64,000 nt of DNA from Gossypium raimondii (GCF_025698545.1 NC_068571.1:48083733-48147732); one strand, 5' to 3'; numbered from the stretch's first letter, positions 34,056-46,842 are shown. Translations and numbers: made by a program. Notes: generated by a model from the sequence alone, not told the origin.

Positions 34056-34394
34056 GAATGATTGGTATGCTTGCATTGTTACGAATGTGTTTAAGCTTGA
34101 CAAATATGAAATGTTCATTTTTGGGTCGGAATTAATATGTAATGTTGAAAGAGGTATTGTTGATTGAAAATCTTGAAATGCTAGGTAGAATTGCTTGTTC
34201 TGATAGATTTGAATGAAGTTATTTGGTATCAAATAAGGCATAGTAAATGAAATGGTTTTGGTATAAGATGAATGGATGATTTGTTGATGTATTTGGCTAG
34301 TTTTTTTTTACAGGTTTATGAGGTACTATTTGAACTAATACGGTTTGGCATGAAATGAACATGTAAAAGGAAGTTTTTTACCATTTCGTTAAGA

Positions 34395-34620
34395 AAGTAT
34401 CAATACCCTCGCATAGGTATTGATACTTGACCATTTGAATCGATTTATCAAATAAATAGAATGCCAAAACGGTATTGATACTTAAATGGGTATCAATACT
34501 TATCAAATAGGTATCGATACCACATGACAGGTATCAATACTTGTGACTTAAATGAAGTATTTTTAAAACATCGAAGCTAAAAACGGTATTGGTACCTACC
34601 CAAGGGTATCGATACCTGCC
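34395..34620. repeat. Cluster of GGTATCGATACC-type palindromic modules
   Basis: About eight variants of the palindrome GGTATCGATACC (also GGTATTGATACT, GGTATCAATACT, GGTATTGGTACC) occur in 225 bases, near 34399, 34412, 34471, 34490, 34511, 34531, 34585 and 34602. The spacers are unrelated, so this is a cluster of a short motif rather than a simple tandem repeat. Confidence 0.85.
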
Positions 34621-34835
34621 ATGAAATTTAAAACCTTGCAATTTTGTCCTATTTCATGCTCGGACATTAAAATTGGGCCCTCGTAAGATCAGTTTAGATT
34701 AATTTGATTGTATGCATGTTATATAATGGTGTGTTTGATTTAATTATGAAATTTCATGTAGAAAGTTGTCTCGGCAACGAATGTCACGTCCCGTTGCTCG
34801 AACCCTGAGATTGGGTCGGGTATTAAGGTGTTACA

Positions 34836-36115
34836 ACCTCTTCACTCTTCCTAACTAATATGGGACTCGCATCATTTTCCAACTCTATTTTATTAAAGAA
34901 TATATCGACCACGACCTCTTTTCCCTTCCTACTGAATATGGAACTCACACCATTTTTCGACTCGAACATATCAATTCCAATACCTCTTTGCCCTTCCTAA
35001 ACAATATGGGACTTGTATCGTTTTCCAACTCTACTATATGAATATGGAACTCACACCATTTTTTGACTCGAACATATCAATTCCAATACCTCTTTTCCCT
35101 TATCAATTCCAATACCTCTTTGCCCTTCCTAACCAATATGGGACTCGCATCGTTTTCCAACTCTATTTTATGAATATGGAACTCACACCATTTTTCGACT
35201 CAAACATATCAATTCCAATACCTCTTTTCCCTTATCAATTCCAATACCTCTTTGCCCTTCCTAACCAATATGGGACTCGCATCGTTTTCCAACTCTACTA
35301 TATTAAAGAACATATTGACCAAGACCTCTTTGCCCTCCCTAATCAATATGGAACTCACAATCGTTTTCCGACTCCATTGTATGTAGAAGATATAAATTCC
35401 AATACCTCTTTACCCTTCCTAACCAATATGGGACTTGCATCATTTTCCGACTCCACTATACAAAAAACCAAATAAGAGGGACCATTGGTTAGTGCAATGT
35501 AGACTTTGATACCAAATGATATGAACCTATTTAGCTCTATTCAAAAGGAAACTCATTTAAGATTTCCCTACCTAACCAATACAAGGCTAACATATTAACC
35601 AAGGCCTCTTTGCCCTTCCTAACCAATATATGATTCACATCAAGGGCGAAACTAGAAAAATTATCAATGAGGGAAGAGTGAGGCAGAATTAAATTTGTAT
35701 ATTTTTATGAGAGCTAAAATTTAAATTCACCATTTTAATAGTTTATATCTTTTTAATTTTTTACAGGACTAAATCAAAATTTTATTATTTTTGAGCGGTC
35801 AAAGTGTAATTTTAACTTAAACTAGCTTAAATTTTGATAAAATTTAAAGGGCCAAAAATAGGATTTCTCATTTTAAGGAGGGGTACTAGCCCCTTTAGCA
35901 CCATCCCTAATTCACATCACTTTTCAACTCCACTGTACTAAAGAACATATTGACCTATACATCTTTGCCCTTCCTAATTAACATGGAACTCATATAGTTT
36001 TCCGACTCCATTGTATATAGAACATATCAATTCCGAGACCTCTTTACCTTCCAAAGCAATATGGAACTCACATTGTTTTCCGACTCCACTATAGAAGAAA
36101 TCAAAAAATGACCCA
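34836..36115. repeat. Tandem array of about 75-bp units (right block)
   Basis: It continues the array of 31640-32376 with the same two alternating unit types. A block of about 127 bases is itself duplicated (35031-35156 and 35157-35285). A MITE-like element (35640-35912) sits between units near the right end. No gene is present. Confidence 0.85.
35640..35912. repeat. MITE-like element inside the tandem array
   Basis: Begins AAGGGCGAAACTAGAAAA and ends GGGGTACTAGCCCCTTTAGC, with the family body ATTTTATTATTTTTGAGCGG. Array units resume on its right side. Confidence 0.6.
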
Positions 36116-39100
36116 TTAATCAATGTTAGATAAACTTTGATATCAAATGATATGAACCTCTTTAACTTCATCCGAAAAGTAATTCTTTTAAGATTGTCCT
36201 TGATTAGTCAATATGGAGTTTCACGTCACTTATATTTTTAATTCTATTCGAATCGAAGACCGACCAACCGATCAAGTCGACCATGTGAGAAATTGATATT
36301 GCAAAGAAATAAATAAAGCAGCTTGAACCGGACAAAGTTTTTGGTTGAACATATGGTTTTAAATTATATGCACTTTTTGATTATTGAATTAATAAAAAGA
36401 CAAAAGAAAAAAATCATTAGCTTTGCATGATGTCATCCCCAAAATAATGTTGACAGCCATGAATGAGATATAAAGAAAATAACTTTGTGTGCATTATTTC
36501 AGGGTGAAATGGACAAAAGATGATGCAAATGCATTACCACTTAATTGAAACAAAGAAATGGACTTGGCTTACAAATGCAATGCAACTGGCCGATGAAAGA
36601 AAGCTTCACTTTAAGGTCAGAAAAAATTTTAAATTAAATTAAATTAAAAAGACAACCTTTTTTGCAGTTTTTGCTTATGTTTCTGAGTGATCTTATCATC
36701 TCAACTTTGCAAAGGAAATAAAGATTTGCTAAAGAAAAAGACAGCTTCTTTTTTTTTTTGCCATGACGTATTTTTCGCTTGCTTGTCTGAAATTTTCTTC
36801 TAACTTTTCGTAAATTCAGGCACGGAACGATGAAGATTACATGATGTTTCGGTTTGTTATTCAATGAATATGAATGACTAATGATATCTATTACAAATTA
36901 AATTTTAGTTCAGTTGATATTACAAAAATTAAGAGGACATGGATTCTAGCGTACTTTCTTCTAATTTAAGGGTTAGGGAGTGCTTATAGAAAAAAATAGG
37001 CATTGTATAAAAAAAATTCAAATCAAATATTAAATCGATTATGCTTTTGATTATCAATTCAACATTACCATTAACGATATTAACTTGTTACCAATGTTTT
37101 AAAAATCGGATTGTAGATCAAATTCATGAGCCTTTTAATTACTGATTCAACCAGTTAGAATCGATTGTATTAAATTTTTTAAAATAATAATAATTCAAAC
37201 TCAGTCTATTTTTGAAAAAGTGAACACTTAACCAATAAACATCAATAGGATGGAACTATTTTTGGTTAATATATACTAAACTAAATAAATAATTTGTTGT
37301 TGATTCAATTAATTTATGCCATTTAATTTTTATCACACTAATGAAAAAGATGCATGGGGAAATTGTTGGGTTTAAAATGAGGGTTTAAGATAGGAGTAGT
37401 GAGTGCCCCATGGCATGTATATCTGATCTTCAACCAAAAAGAAATAAAGAAGCAGATATGTTGCATTACTTTTGCCTGCCTACCATTTTTCTTGACGTCA
37501 TCTCAATTATTACAATTCTTTTACTAGCTACTTGCTTCATTACGATTTGATCCCTCAGATTTCACGAAAAAATGGAATATAAAATCATAAAAGAAATGCA
37601 TGACGTGCACACTGCAGCCTCCACTTTCATGCAACACAACCTATAGATATTTTGTTGGAACAAACTTATTCAATATTAAAAATACCATACATCTTTAAAT
37701 TTAGGGATAATATAATTTTTTATCCGACTGCCTTTTTTTTTTTTCATATTTAGATTTTATTAAAATTTAATGATGTGATCAGTGTTTTTGGAAACATGAC
37801 TAGATTGGCCGGTTCGATCAATAGATATATTGGCCTAAATAAAGTGGTTGAATTGATAGAACCGAAAACTGGGACAAAAATTAGTAGTTAAACATGTTGA
37901 ACCGATTTAATAATTTTTAAAATTTTTATGAATATTTAATTAATTAATTAATTAACTAATGTTGGTGTAGCATTATACCACATCATCACCTGAAAATTTA
38001 TATAAATTTTTAATTTTCAAATGATGATGTGGCATGTCTTAATGTCACATCGTCAAACTTTCATATTTTTCAAGTCCAATGATCAAAATAAATGTAGTTG
38101 TCAAATTTAGGTATCAAAATAGATTTAAAAAATATAAATACCAAAATAAACCTAATTACTAAACTCAAGGACCAAAATTTATATTATCCTCAAATTTTAT
38201 CATGGAAGTTACGTATGTGGGGTTAATGTTGTTTTATTCGTATCATGTCTAAATTATAGAGTATTTTATTTGAACTTCAAATTCTATCGTAGTTGAACAT
38301 TAAAATTGAGTGTATATAATTATATACGGAAACAGAATTATGTGATACTAAGAGTTAAAAGATCAGGTTAATAAATAAGAGTTGAGCTTCACTTTTAATA
38401 TTTAACTTGTTATTTGAGTTTTCTTAATCTTTGAAATGCGTGCTCTAAGTTAAAAATATAAGTACTTAATTGAAAAAAAAGTTTAGATACTAAATTATCG
38501 TTGAAGCCAAACACATGTACTTAACTGGGACAAAAAACAATTAACTCAAGTATCAAATTAAAAAAAAAAACTTTAGGTATTAAAGTGAACATTGAAGCCA
38601 GATTTAGGTGTCAGATTGAGCCAAAAAATCGTAGGTGCTAAATTAAACATCGAAATTAATTATTTGAAAAGTTTAGAGTGAGATGTTTGGTTTATTGCAA
38701 TTTAGCATAACTGATATTTTTATTGTAGTTTTGAGATTAAAGATAAATTTGGGGTTATTAGAAGTGCAGAAGAACAGGAATTCAATAAGGAAAATATACA
38801 AGATGCTGGGAAGCATTGACAATGCAACAATTGTCTTGTTTTGTGGACCATATTAAAGAACACTTTCTCTAGCTAATTTTGTGATGTATTCATTCAATAT
38901 ATGGAAGAGCCAATACTAAAAGTGCTAAATAGATTCAATCACCAAATTGTCATCCTACTTTTCTATTCTTTGCTCTTCACTTTTCCTATTTTAGCCCCCA
39001 AAATTGTTGTTATTACCATTTTATTTTTGGACCCTAGTGGTCGGCACACACATTGGTATTTCCCCAAGCTTCTTAAGGTTAGATATGGAAAACCCAATTA

Positions 39101-39335
39101 GCACAACTCCAAATTAATTACTTTTAGGGTTTAAACATAGATGTATTATTAGCTTTTTATTTATAAAAAAGAAATTTAACATCAAAACGTACTACATTTG
39201 AAATATATTTTATTTATGTAGTTAAACGCAAATAAAGTTATATATAAGGAAAAAGGATGGTAATAAGATTAAAACTAAGAAAGGAGAATATATGATTACA
39301 AGTTTTCTTAATTACCATTTTCATACAAGTTTCTT
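36116..39335. other. Repeat-poor AT-rich intergenic DNA
   Basis: No gene recognised. Scattered motifs such as AATTTAAGGATCAAAATAAA-type words near 37980-38170 and 38400-38680 suggest very old inverted-repeat MITEs. The frame at 38901-39101 has no family motif and is rejected. Confidence 0.45.
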
Positions 39336-39338
39336 TTA

Positions 39339-39512
39339 GGTTAGAATATGTTGTTAGTATCTATACTTTGACCATTTTGAGATTTGGTCCTTTATATTTA
39401 AAAACTTAAATTTTAAAATTGGACTAAAATTTTAAATTGAATCAATAATTTTGAAGTATAGGGATTATATCTCAATTTCTCTAGAAGTACAAGGACCAAT
39501 AACGTACTTTAA
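39339..39512. repeat. Inverted-repeat MITE, about 175 bp
   Basis: The left end GGTTAGAATATGTTGTTAGT matches the reverse complement of the right end (GGTTAAAGTACGTTATTGGT). The interior pairs as well (ATCTATACTT / AAGTATAGGGAT). Confidence 0.75.
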
Positions 39513-39663
39513 CCTTTCTTTTGTGGTTTCTCAAATTTCATAGTGCTCCAAAAGGATTTCTAAACTATTTTTATTGGCACTTTAGAACTTTTAAAAAGAA
39601 TTATGTATGAAATCAATTAAATGATAATATTCTTAATATTATTATAAATTTGATTTAATTTTA

Positions 39664-40034
39664 GGTTAAAATTTTCTTATAGTCCTTGTACTTTTTAAAA
39701 TTAAGAATTTAGTCATTGTACTTGTATTTCTAGGAATTTAGTCACTCTACTTTTTAGATTTCAAAATTTAGGTCCAACTGCTAACATTGTTAATTTTTCT
39801 TGCTAAATTTGTTCTTGTGACATTTTGAAATAAAAAACTACTCGCTTGGTAGCCATGCAATTAAAAAATATTGTAATTAACCTAAATTTAACAGAAAAAA
39901 ATATTTTTAACACTATTAACAATTGAATCCTAAATTTTGAAATCGAAAAGTAAATGGACTAAATTCCGGAAATATAGGTACAAGGACTAAATTCCTAATT
40001 TTCAAAAATACAGGGATTATAGGCATCTTTTAAC
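39664..40034. repeat. Inverted-repeat MITE, about 370 bp
   Basis: The left arm GGTTAAAATTTTCTTATAGT, CCTTGTACTTTTTAAAATTA and AGAATTTAGTCATTGTAC matches the reverse complement of the right arm (GGTTAAAAGATGCCTATAAT, CCCTGTATTTTTGAAAATTA, GGAATTTAGTCCTTGTAC). Arms run about 150 bases around a short unpaired centre. The same family recurs at 59008-59340 and about 53650-53885. Confidence 0.85.
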
Positions 40035-41120
40035 CATAATTTTATTATCTAAGTAAACAACTTTGTGATATTAATAAACACAATAATATTTGATGCACTG
40101 TCTTATGCACCATCAATAAATAATAGCATGGCACATCGTCATTAAATTAAGCAAAAATTGTGGAGGACATGTAAATAAATACTAATAAATTTATTTAAAT
40201 GTAATTAAACATTAATTAAGACTATTATAAATAAATATTAACAACGGTTGCATTTAAGATTTAAGATTTTAACACTTATTTATAAGATTTTTACTATTGA
40301 ATGTTTTATTATGAAAAAGTATGATGTTATTATTTAGGGATGAGAAGTTTATGCACGCATCAAATATCCTGTAAATTGTGTTACTAAAATCGGTGAACAA
40401 AAGAAAGAGATAAAAGGTGATTTAGGGGACATTGCCGCGATCGGTTCTGACTTTTGATATTTTTGTATTTGATTTTTTCATGTGTGTTGGCTAACTTGTT
40501 TACCTTGCTTATTATTTAATCATTTACATGTAAAGGTTTATTATCAAGTATATGGGGTAAAATTTTAAAAAGTTGCAATGTTTTTTTTCTCATTTATTCT
40601 TTTTAATATAATATAAAGCACTAGACAACTTTCTAATGGCGATGGATAGAGGTGGATTTTAGCATTGAATGGGGTCAATTATTATTAGGATAATTGCAGT
40701 TCTATTGTAGCTACTTTGGTCAGAATTGGTACTATAATTTATTTGTATTTTAGCACTATTATTCTATTGGAAATCATGTTGTGGGGTATTTTATAAGTAC
40801 AACACAAAGTGGATAACTTGATTTTTTAGTTAATTATTCAAGGAGAAATATAGTGGAAGGTGATCTAGATTTTAATATGAATATGAAGATGCTACATGAT
40901 GAGTGGTAAACTTAAATCACCACTTACATGTTTGAAAATATTAGATTAGCTAATCCCTATAGGCGTAGGTCGAAACCGAATTGCATAACCAAACTTTTGG
41001 TGTTGCTTTTCTTCACTTGTTAGTTGTCTCAGTTTTAACTGCTCGTGTATTTGCTTTCATATCAACTCGCAAAAACAATTGTTTCTTTAAATTGATATCA
41101 AAACTTAACACTTGACGCAA
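40035..41120. other. Intergenic DNA
   Basis: AT-rich, with no gene or clear repeat seen. The right end leads into the copia fossil, where a short sequence with GATATCAAAACTTAACACTTG may be its leader. Confidence 0.4.
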
Positions 41121-42499
41121 TAAGTGGTGATTCTAGTGTTGATTTTTTTCTCACAATGGAAGGCTCTTCAATTTCACGACCCCCTATGTTGGATTGATCC
41201 AATTACACATACTAGAAGACAATGATGAAGGCTTTTATAAAGTTAATAGATGAAAAGGCTTGACGCACAGTTCTCACTGGATGGGAACCTCTTAAAACTG
41301 ATGTCTCTGGAGTTAAAACTTCTAAGCCTAAACTTAATTGGACTAGTGAGGAAGAGAAGTTGACTAATGCAAATTCCAAGCCCTTGAATGTCATTTTCTG
41401 TAGAGTTGATGGTCAAGAATTCAAGAGGATCTCCAACTATATAATAGCTAAAGAAGCTTGGGAAATTCTTGAAATAACTATGAAGGAACCAACACAGTAA
41501 AAAAATTGAAGTTGCAAATGTTGACCACCAAAATTGAGACACTCAAAATGTAGGAAAGTGAAACTTTTGGTAAGTTTTTTTGCCAAGCTATGTGTCTTGT
41601 CAAATCAGGACTTAGCACATGTAATGAATACTCAAACTCAAAGTTGGTAAGAAAAGTCCTTAGATCACTACTTGAAAGATTTGCCATAAAAGTGACATCA
41701 ATTGGAGAGGCTAAAATTAAAGATAGAATGTGCATTAATAAACTTATAAGGTCATTACAAGCATTTGAAATGAACCATAATAAATCCAGGAAGAACAAAT
41801 TAAAAGGTGAGAAAAACATAACACTTCAAGTTGCAACCACAGTTAGAATTGCTAGTAACACTACTATTGACGAACTCTAAAAGCAAATGGGTTTTCTTAC
41901 TTAGAACTTCAAAAATCATTTAAGAAGATGCTTAGAAGGTACAAGAAGTTTGATGTTGCAAAAAAAATCCAAAAACAAAAAACAAAGGTGTTGTGATCAA
42001 TGATAAATCTATCAAAGAGAAGAAGAAAGGTATATAATGTCATAAATATTATGACTTTGGACACATTCAATAAGAGTGTGAAAATACATTCAAGAAGAAA
42101 AAGAAATACCTTTTTGTTACATGGAGTGATGAAGACTCTTCTAACAATTCAGATGAGGGTGAGGAGCATGTCAGCAACTATGTTGTTTTCACCACTTCTG
42201 TCAGTAATGTAGTCATAATTGATTCAGAAGCTGACATTGATCCTGATATAGAACCCAATAAAGATTTCTTAGTAACTTACAAGATAGTGTTGGAAAAAAA
42301 TGGAGTATCTATGCACAATTAATGCAAATCATATTGATGAAATTTCTTTTCTGAAACTGGAAAATAAAAAAAGTCATTAAGCAAATGGTTGTCAAAGATG
42401 CAACCTTGAAGGAGCTTTCTTCCGCATAGTCCATGATGAAGAAGTTCAATACAACCAATGAGAATGTGAGAAATTTAACGTAGATTATGGCAATGTATT

Positions 42500-42890
42500 G
42501 CAAAGAAAAGAAAAAAATAGAACACATAGAATTTTACATGAAAACTCTGTCGGGAAAAAACCAAGGCAAATGAGAAGAAAATTCACTATGTCGAATGATA
42601 CAAGAGGAGAGATGATTACATCAATTTATAGGTTTAAAACCTTATTACAATCAAAGTCAAATAGAAGTAATGCGGCAAGGTTAAAACACATTATTCTAAT
42701 CAACATCAAATAGAGGAAGTAAACATCTATACGGATTTCACTTGTGCAGCCTGTATCAGAATCAACATCAAATAAATAAAGCAATGCACTAAGGTTAAAC
42801 CTCGGCCTTCGCCCTTGTAGACCCTCCTATCTTGCCACTTATATTTAATTTTTAACAGGAATTTGGGTCACACAACTCTAATAGAGAAAC
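42500..42890. repeat. Second copy of the 33725-34055 dispersed repeat
   Basis: It shares TTTTACATGAAAACTCTGTC, GGAAAAAACCAAGGCAAATG, GGCCTTCGCCC, ATCTTGCCACTTATATTTA and GGGTCACACAACTCTAATAG with the other copy. An internal stretch is locally duplicated ('ATCAACATCAAATA' twice). Confidence 0.65.
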
Positions 42891-42989
42891 TTAATGAAAT
42901 TTTTGTTTCTGAAAGGAAAGAACCAGGGAAGGGAGGTCTTAGATATATTAAAAAGAAAATCAATGGATTAACTATGAAACCAATTATTT

Positions 42990-44276
42990 TTTAGAAATTA
43001 AGAACTCAATTTTATTCCTATTTATTCTAGGCCCAATTTTGGGATGTGACAGTTACGCTAGGAAGATGACAGTATAAGGTAAGAGAAAGATTGAGTATGA
43101 TCTACTTAGAGAGTAATACAAAAGGACGAGTACGACTTATCTAAGAACACGGGTAAATGGGATAGTCTAAGAATTTTCCAAATTAAGGAGAAAAGAAAGA
43201 CGAGTAAGAATATATGAGTCTGTAAGTTTTGGCGAGTAAACCCAAGTCGAGGGTGAAAATAGGAAGATAGAGCGAAACCTAAGCCTAAGGGGTCCACGGG
43301 TAAAAGACAACCTAGGCGGGTAAGTCCGTCGGGGTTCACTTGGGAACAATGATAGCGTAATAGTCTAACTGGTAGAGTTTATCAGAAACCTATAAAGAGG
43401 AAGGATGTTTGATTAAAATTAAATAACACCGGATAGACCACGTGGAGCTAACAAGAGAAGCGTCTGCTAGGGGATAACATAGGACGGACAATCCGTCAAG
43501 AATAGTTAAAGGTAAGGATATGAAATCTAAGGAAGTAAATGGAAGACAACTGATGGTAGGCAATGGAATTCACATCCAAGGTTGTGAGTAAAAGAGGAAG
43601 ATATGCTTTTTAGGTAGTAAGGGAAGTTGAGATCAGGCGGAATTAGGCCTTTATCACTAGAGGACTGTTACCATAAAATAACACACTTATGTCTTAGATA
43701 GAGAATAGGTCTGCCAACAATAAGCTGCGGGAAAAAGGGGAGTCATTAACCTCGTCGATGAAATCTGTGGAATGCCAAGGATGATTAGGAAGTTGAAATC
43801 TCTACTTAAAACTTTGTTCCTTAAAGTTTTTGAATTTCTACTAGAATGTTGTCTTGCAAATTCTTACTACGCTCATTTGACCTTACAAATTTACTGCTTA
43901 TTCGCAGGATAAAGTTTTAACTTGAGAATTGAGTGGAGTGACCAAACTAGACATCGTTAATTTGTGGGAGGGGCTTGATTGTCGTTCATGTGTATAGAGT
44001 GGCTCTCCTTATAGGCTACATCTCGAGAATTAAATTAGATGTATTAGTGTTGTAAACTTAAATCAGAATGGCGAATAATGCCAGAGATTACCAATATAGT
44101 GAATTTCTAAGAGTTCTAAAGTTTGTTTGAAGTGGGTTATGGCTGAAGTTAATTTTTTTAAAATGTGGAAATTAAAACATTTAAATAGGATAGTCAAGGA
44201 CTTTAGTTAAGTTACACGTGGGTTGTGACATTCAGTACATGAACCAGTGGATTAGGTCGAGTATAGGGTGTTACAC
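42990..44276. mobile_element. LTR-like or unclassified insertion in the copia fossil
   Basis: A GC-richer block runs from GGGATGTGACAGTTACG to ATAGGGTGTTACA. It has no protein signal on either strand; the CCT-rich minus frames near 43106-43349 are not recognised. The 'GTGTTACA' end resembles that of the 32377-34835 insertion. It looks decayed. Family uncertain. Confidence 0.35.
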
Positions 44277-45374
44277 TGCATCAAAGGAAAACAACATACA
44301 AAGTCACATCCTTAATTGCAACTAGTTATCTAGACTACTAGTCTCTTAGAATTGCTTCATATGAACTACTGTGTATTGGTGTTGCTAATGATTATTTGAG
44401 GTACACCTAGGTCAGGTTATTGAAGGTTATTGAAGGAAAATTTTGAAACTTCTGTTGAATTCAGAAGCTAAGCAACAAATTGATGAACAAAAAAGGCCAA
44501 CTAATTAGAAAATCATTAGAATCAGAAAAAAAAGACCAATTGATTGGAAAAATCACACCTTATTAAAAGCAATAATGGTAGAGAATTTGATAATGAAGAA
44601 TTATCTATTTATTGTGATTATGAAGGAAACAAAGGTAAGTTTTTTGCTTCCAAAACACCTAAGCAGAACGGTGTGGTAGAGAGAAAAAATCAAACAATGA
44701 AAGATATGGCTCGAGTAATGCTCAACAATAAGAATGTTTTTCATAAATTCTAGGTTAAAGCAATTAACATTGTAGTTCATGTAATCAATAGAGTCCTATA
44801 GGGACAAAAAAAAGGATGACTTTCGAATGAGATGTGGTGAGGAATGAAGCTTATTGTCAAATACTTTCATGTTTTGGGGAACAATTGTTACATTTTATGA
44901 TATTGGGTGTTATATAAAAGGAAGTTCAATGCCAAAAGTGATGAAAAGATTTTCTTGAGCTGCTCTAGCAACATCAATGCTTATACAGCCTATAACAGGA
45001 AGCTGTTAACGCAGTTTGGACTTAAAGTACATCTACGAGGCCTTACTTAAAGAAGAATTACACTAATAAATATCAAAACACAATCAATAATGTAAGCATA
45101 ATATATCCTAATTCTCATATAGTTGTAGCTTCACCTAGGAACATTTCGTATGAAGTCTCCCCCTAAAAAAATGATAAAAAAATCCCTCAAAAGTGAACAA
45201 CAAAGCAATCTAAGGTTTCTCTCGTAATGAATAGAATAATTTCCTCAATTGAATCACATTTATAGTGTTGTGTATCCAACTTCTATTGTTTCTCGTCAGT
45301 ATCCTTCAACAACAACTGCTGGTGTTTCATGCAAAAGGTAGGAGGCTGACTTGAGTATAGTCAAGAATGATGGT

Positions 45375-46005
45375 TAACGATTGCCTTCTCCCATGGGCTA
45401 TTTTAAATGCAATGTTGATGCCCCTCGATTTGAACTTGCAAGTGTTGTTGGCTTTGCAACCATTATCCGAGATTGCCATGGTCATATGGTAAGGTGTTTG
45501 TTCAGGTTTGAGAATGTGCTAATTAGCCCTTGCGTAGCAAAAGCCTTTGTTATATGTGAGCCCCATTCATGGTTAAAATTGATACATATGGATAATGTGC
45601 TTTTTGAATCAGACTGTTTGATGGTGGTGAATACTTTATTATGTCTCTCAATTAATGTTTTGGAATTTTGCATGTTGGTTCATGACTGATTAATGCAAAA
45701 TAGGCAATTTTAACATTTTCCCTTCTGTTGGACTGGTAGGAATGCAAATAAGATGACTCATTCGTTTGCTAAGGCAACCTTATTATATGCAAACCACATT
45801 GAATGGGATGTTATTTTTGTTTCTACTTTTTTTTATCTCTCATTAAATGTTCATGTAGACTATGCTAATGATGATTAAGGACATTAGGATCGGGTGTATA
45901 GGGCCAGCCTGTTGGGTTGGGATTTAGTGGTCCTTTCCTTATTGTTTTTGTTTGTGTTTCTTATTTCTTTTATTAAAGTCTTGATTTTCCTTTAAAAAAA
46001 TGAAT
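45375..46005 (+). mobile_element. 5'-truncated LINE with RNase H domain and poly(A)
   Basis: Frame 45381-45689 begins near GYFKCNVDAPRFELASVVGF and contains ATIIRDCHGHMV, AKAFVICE and LFESDCLMVVN, the RNase H-like C-terminal domain of plant L1-type LINE ORF2. A further piece, WTGRNANKMTHSFAKATLLY, lies in frame after a stop near 45750. A T-rich 3' UTR with TTTTATTAAAGTC and an A-tract (about 45991-46000) follow. Stops make it non-functional. Confidence 0.8.
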
Positions 46006-46377
46006 CATTCTCTCATTAGTCAAGGAAGTCTTGATGGAATAGGACTCTTCAAGAATGTAACTTACACGAAAGGCAACAATGTTAACTAGGATTCTTCAAA
46101 CTTTGATGCACATGTTTCCTTTTTAACTAAGGACTCTTTTAAGGACATGTTGCATATGTCATTAGCTGATCTAAGTCTCCTCCCAACCTTAACTTGATCT
46201 TTAAGAGTCATACTTAAACTAGAACTCTTCAAGTACAATCTTACTTCTTGATTAGCATAAGTTTCCATGTTGATTAGCATATACTATTTGGAAGGTGTCG
46301 AACAAGATATGCCAACTCTCTAAAGCACAATACCAAGCACACTTTAGATTGCGAACCAACACAACATATTTTAAATT

Positions 46378-46842
46378 TTGGGTTAATATGTACGAAGGTA
46401 CTTGAACTTAGCAACTTATACCTACTTGGTACTTTAAAGTTGTTTTTTACCTAATTGGTTCTTGAACTTGGAAAACGTAAACCAACTTAGTACTTTTTTT
46501 AGGTATCTGACTAACACTGCTAGAATATGTTGACATGGCATTGATGACCAAGCATTGTGACACGTGACAGCCTCACATTTTGACACATAGAATATTTTTA
46601 TAAATATTTTATAAATATTTTAACTTTTTTCCACGTGTCAAAATGTTAGGCTAGTAACATGTCACCATACTATTGGTTATCAGTGTCAAGTCAACAAATT
46701 CTAACAATGTTATTCAGGTACCTAAAAAAAGTACCAAGTTGGCTTACAGTTTCCAAATTTAGATACTAGTTAGGTCGAAGAAAAAGTTTAAGTACCAAGT
46801 ATAAGTTACCAAGTTTAGATATCTCCAAATATATTAACCCTT
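46378..46842. repeat. Inverted-repeat MITE, about 465 bp
   Basis: The left arm (GGGTTAATATGTACGAAGGT, AGCAACTTATACCTACTTGG) matches the reverse complement of the right arm (GGGTTAATATATTTGGAGAT, GGTAACTTATACTTGGTACT). Pairing continues to a near-palindromic centre where TCACATTTTGACACATAG faces CCACGTGTCAAAATG. The whole element can fold into one hairpin. Confidence 0.88.

Larger units (their letters stand above)
32377..34835. mobile_element. LTR-like insertion (about 2.46 kb) splitting the tandem array
   Basis: It starts TGTAACGACTCGAAAGTC and ends AAGGTGTTACA, inverted 'TGTAAC/GTTACA' termini as in many plant LTRs. The 75-bp array is interrupted exactly here. Flanking ATATCTT and ACCTCTT may be a diverged target duplicate. 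There is no coding region: the only long frames are short and unlike retroelement proteins. It is probably a solo LTR or a non-coding large LTR derivative related to Ty3/gypsy, decayed. It carries a nested dispersed repeat (33725-34055) and GGTATCGATACC modules (34395-34620). Confidence 0.55.
41120..45365 (+). mobile_element. Ty1/copia element, old and heavily decayed
   Basis: Plus-strand fragments in copia order: a gag (UBN2-type) region at about 41220-42300, recognisable by WEPLKTD, AKEAWEILE and SNSKLVRKVLRSL; then an integrase core piece at 44544-44760 (SNNGREFDNEEL, TPKQNGVVERKNQTMKDMAR) and the region behind it to about 45350. The integrase half is separated from gag by other inserted repeats (42500-42890 and about 42990-44276). 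It is broken many times and has no identifiable paired LTRs, so its age is old but cannot be dated. Confidence 0.75.

Noticed and set aside
35038-35475. 145-residue plus-strand frame
   Set aside because: It is produced by the tandem array units and repeats with them. No protein family is evident.
38901-39101. 66-residue frame in intergenic DNA
   Set aside because: Hydrophobic AT-rich composition, with no splice partners or family motif.
41478-41819. Minus-strand frame overlapping the copia gag region
   Set aside because: It is the shadow of the plus-strand gag fragment, which carries the recognisable motifs.
43106-43349. Pro-rich minus-strand frames
   Set aside because: They lie in a GC-richer inserted repeat with stops nearby and no homology recalled. 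Probably chance.
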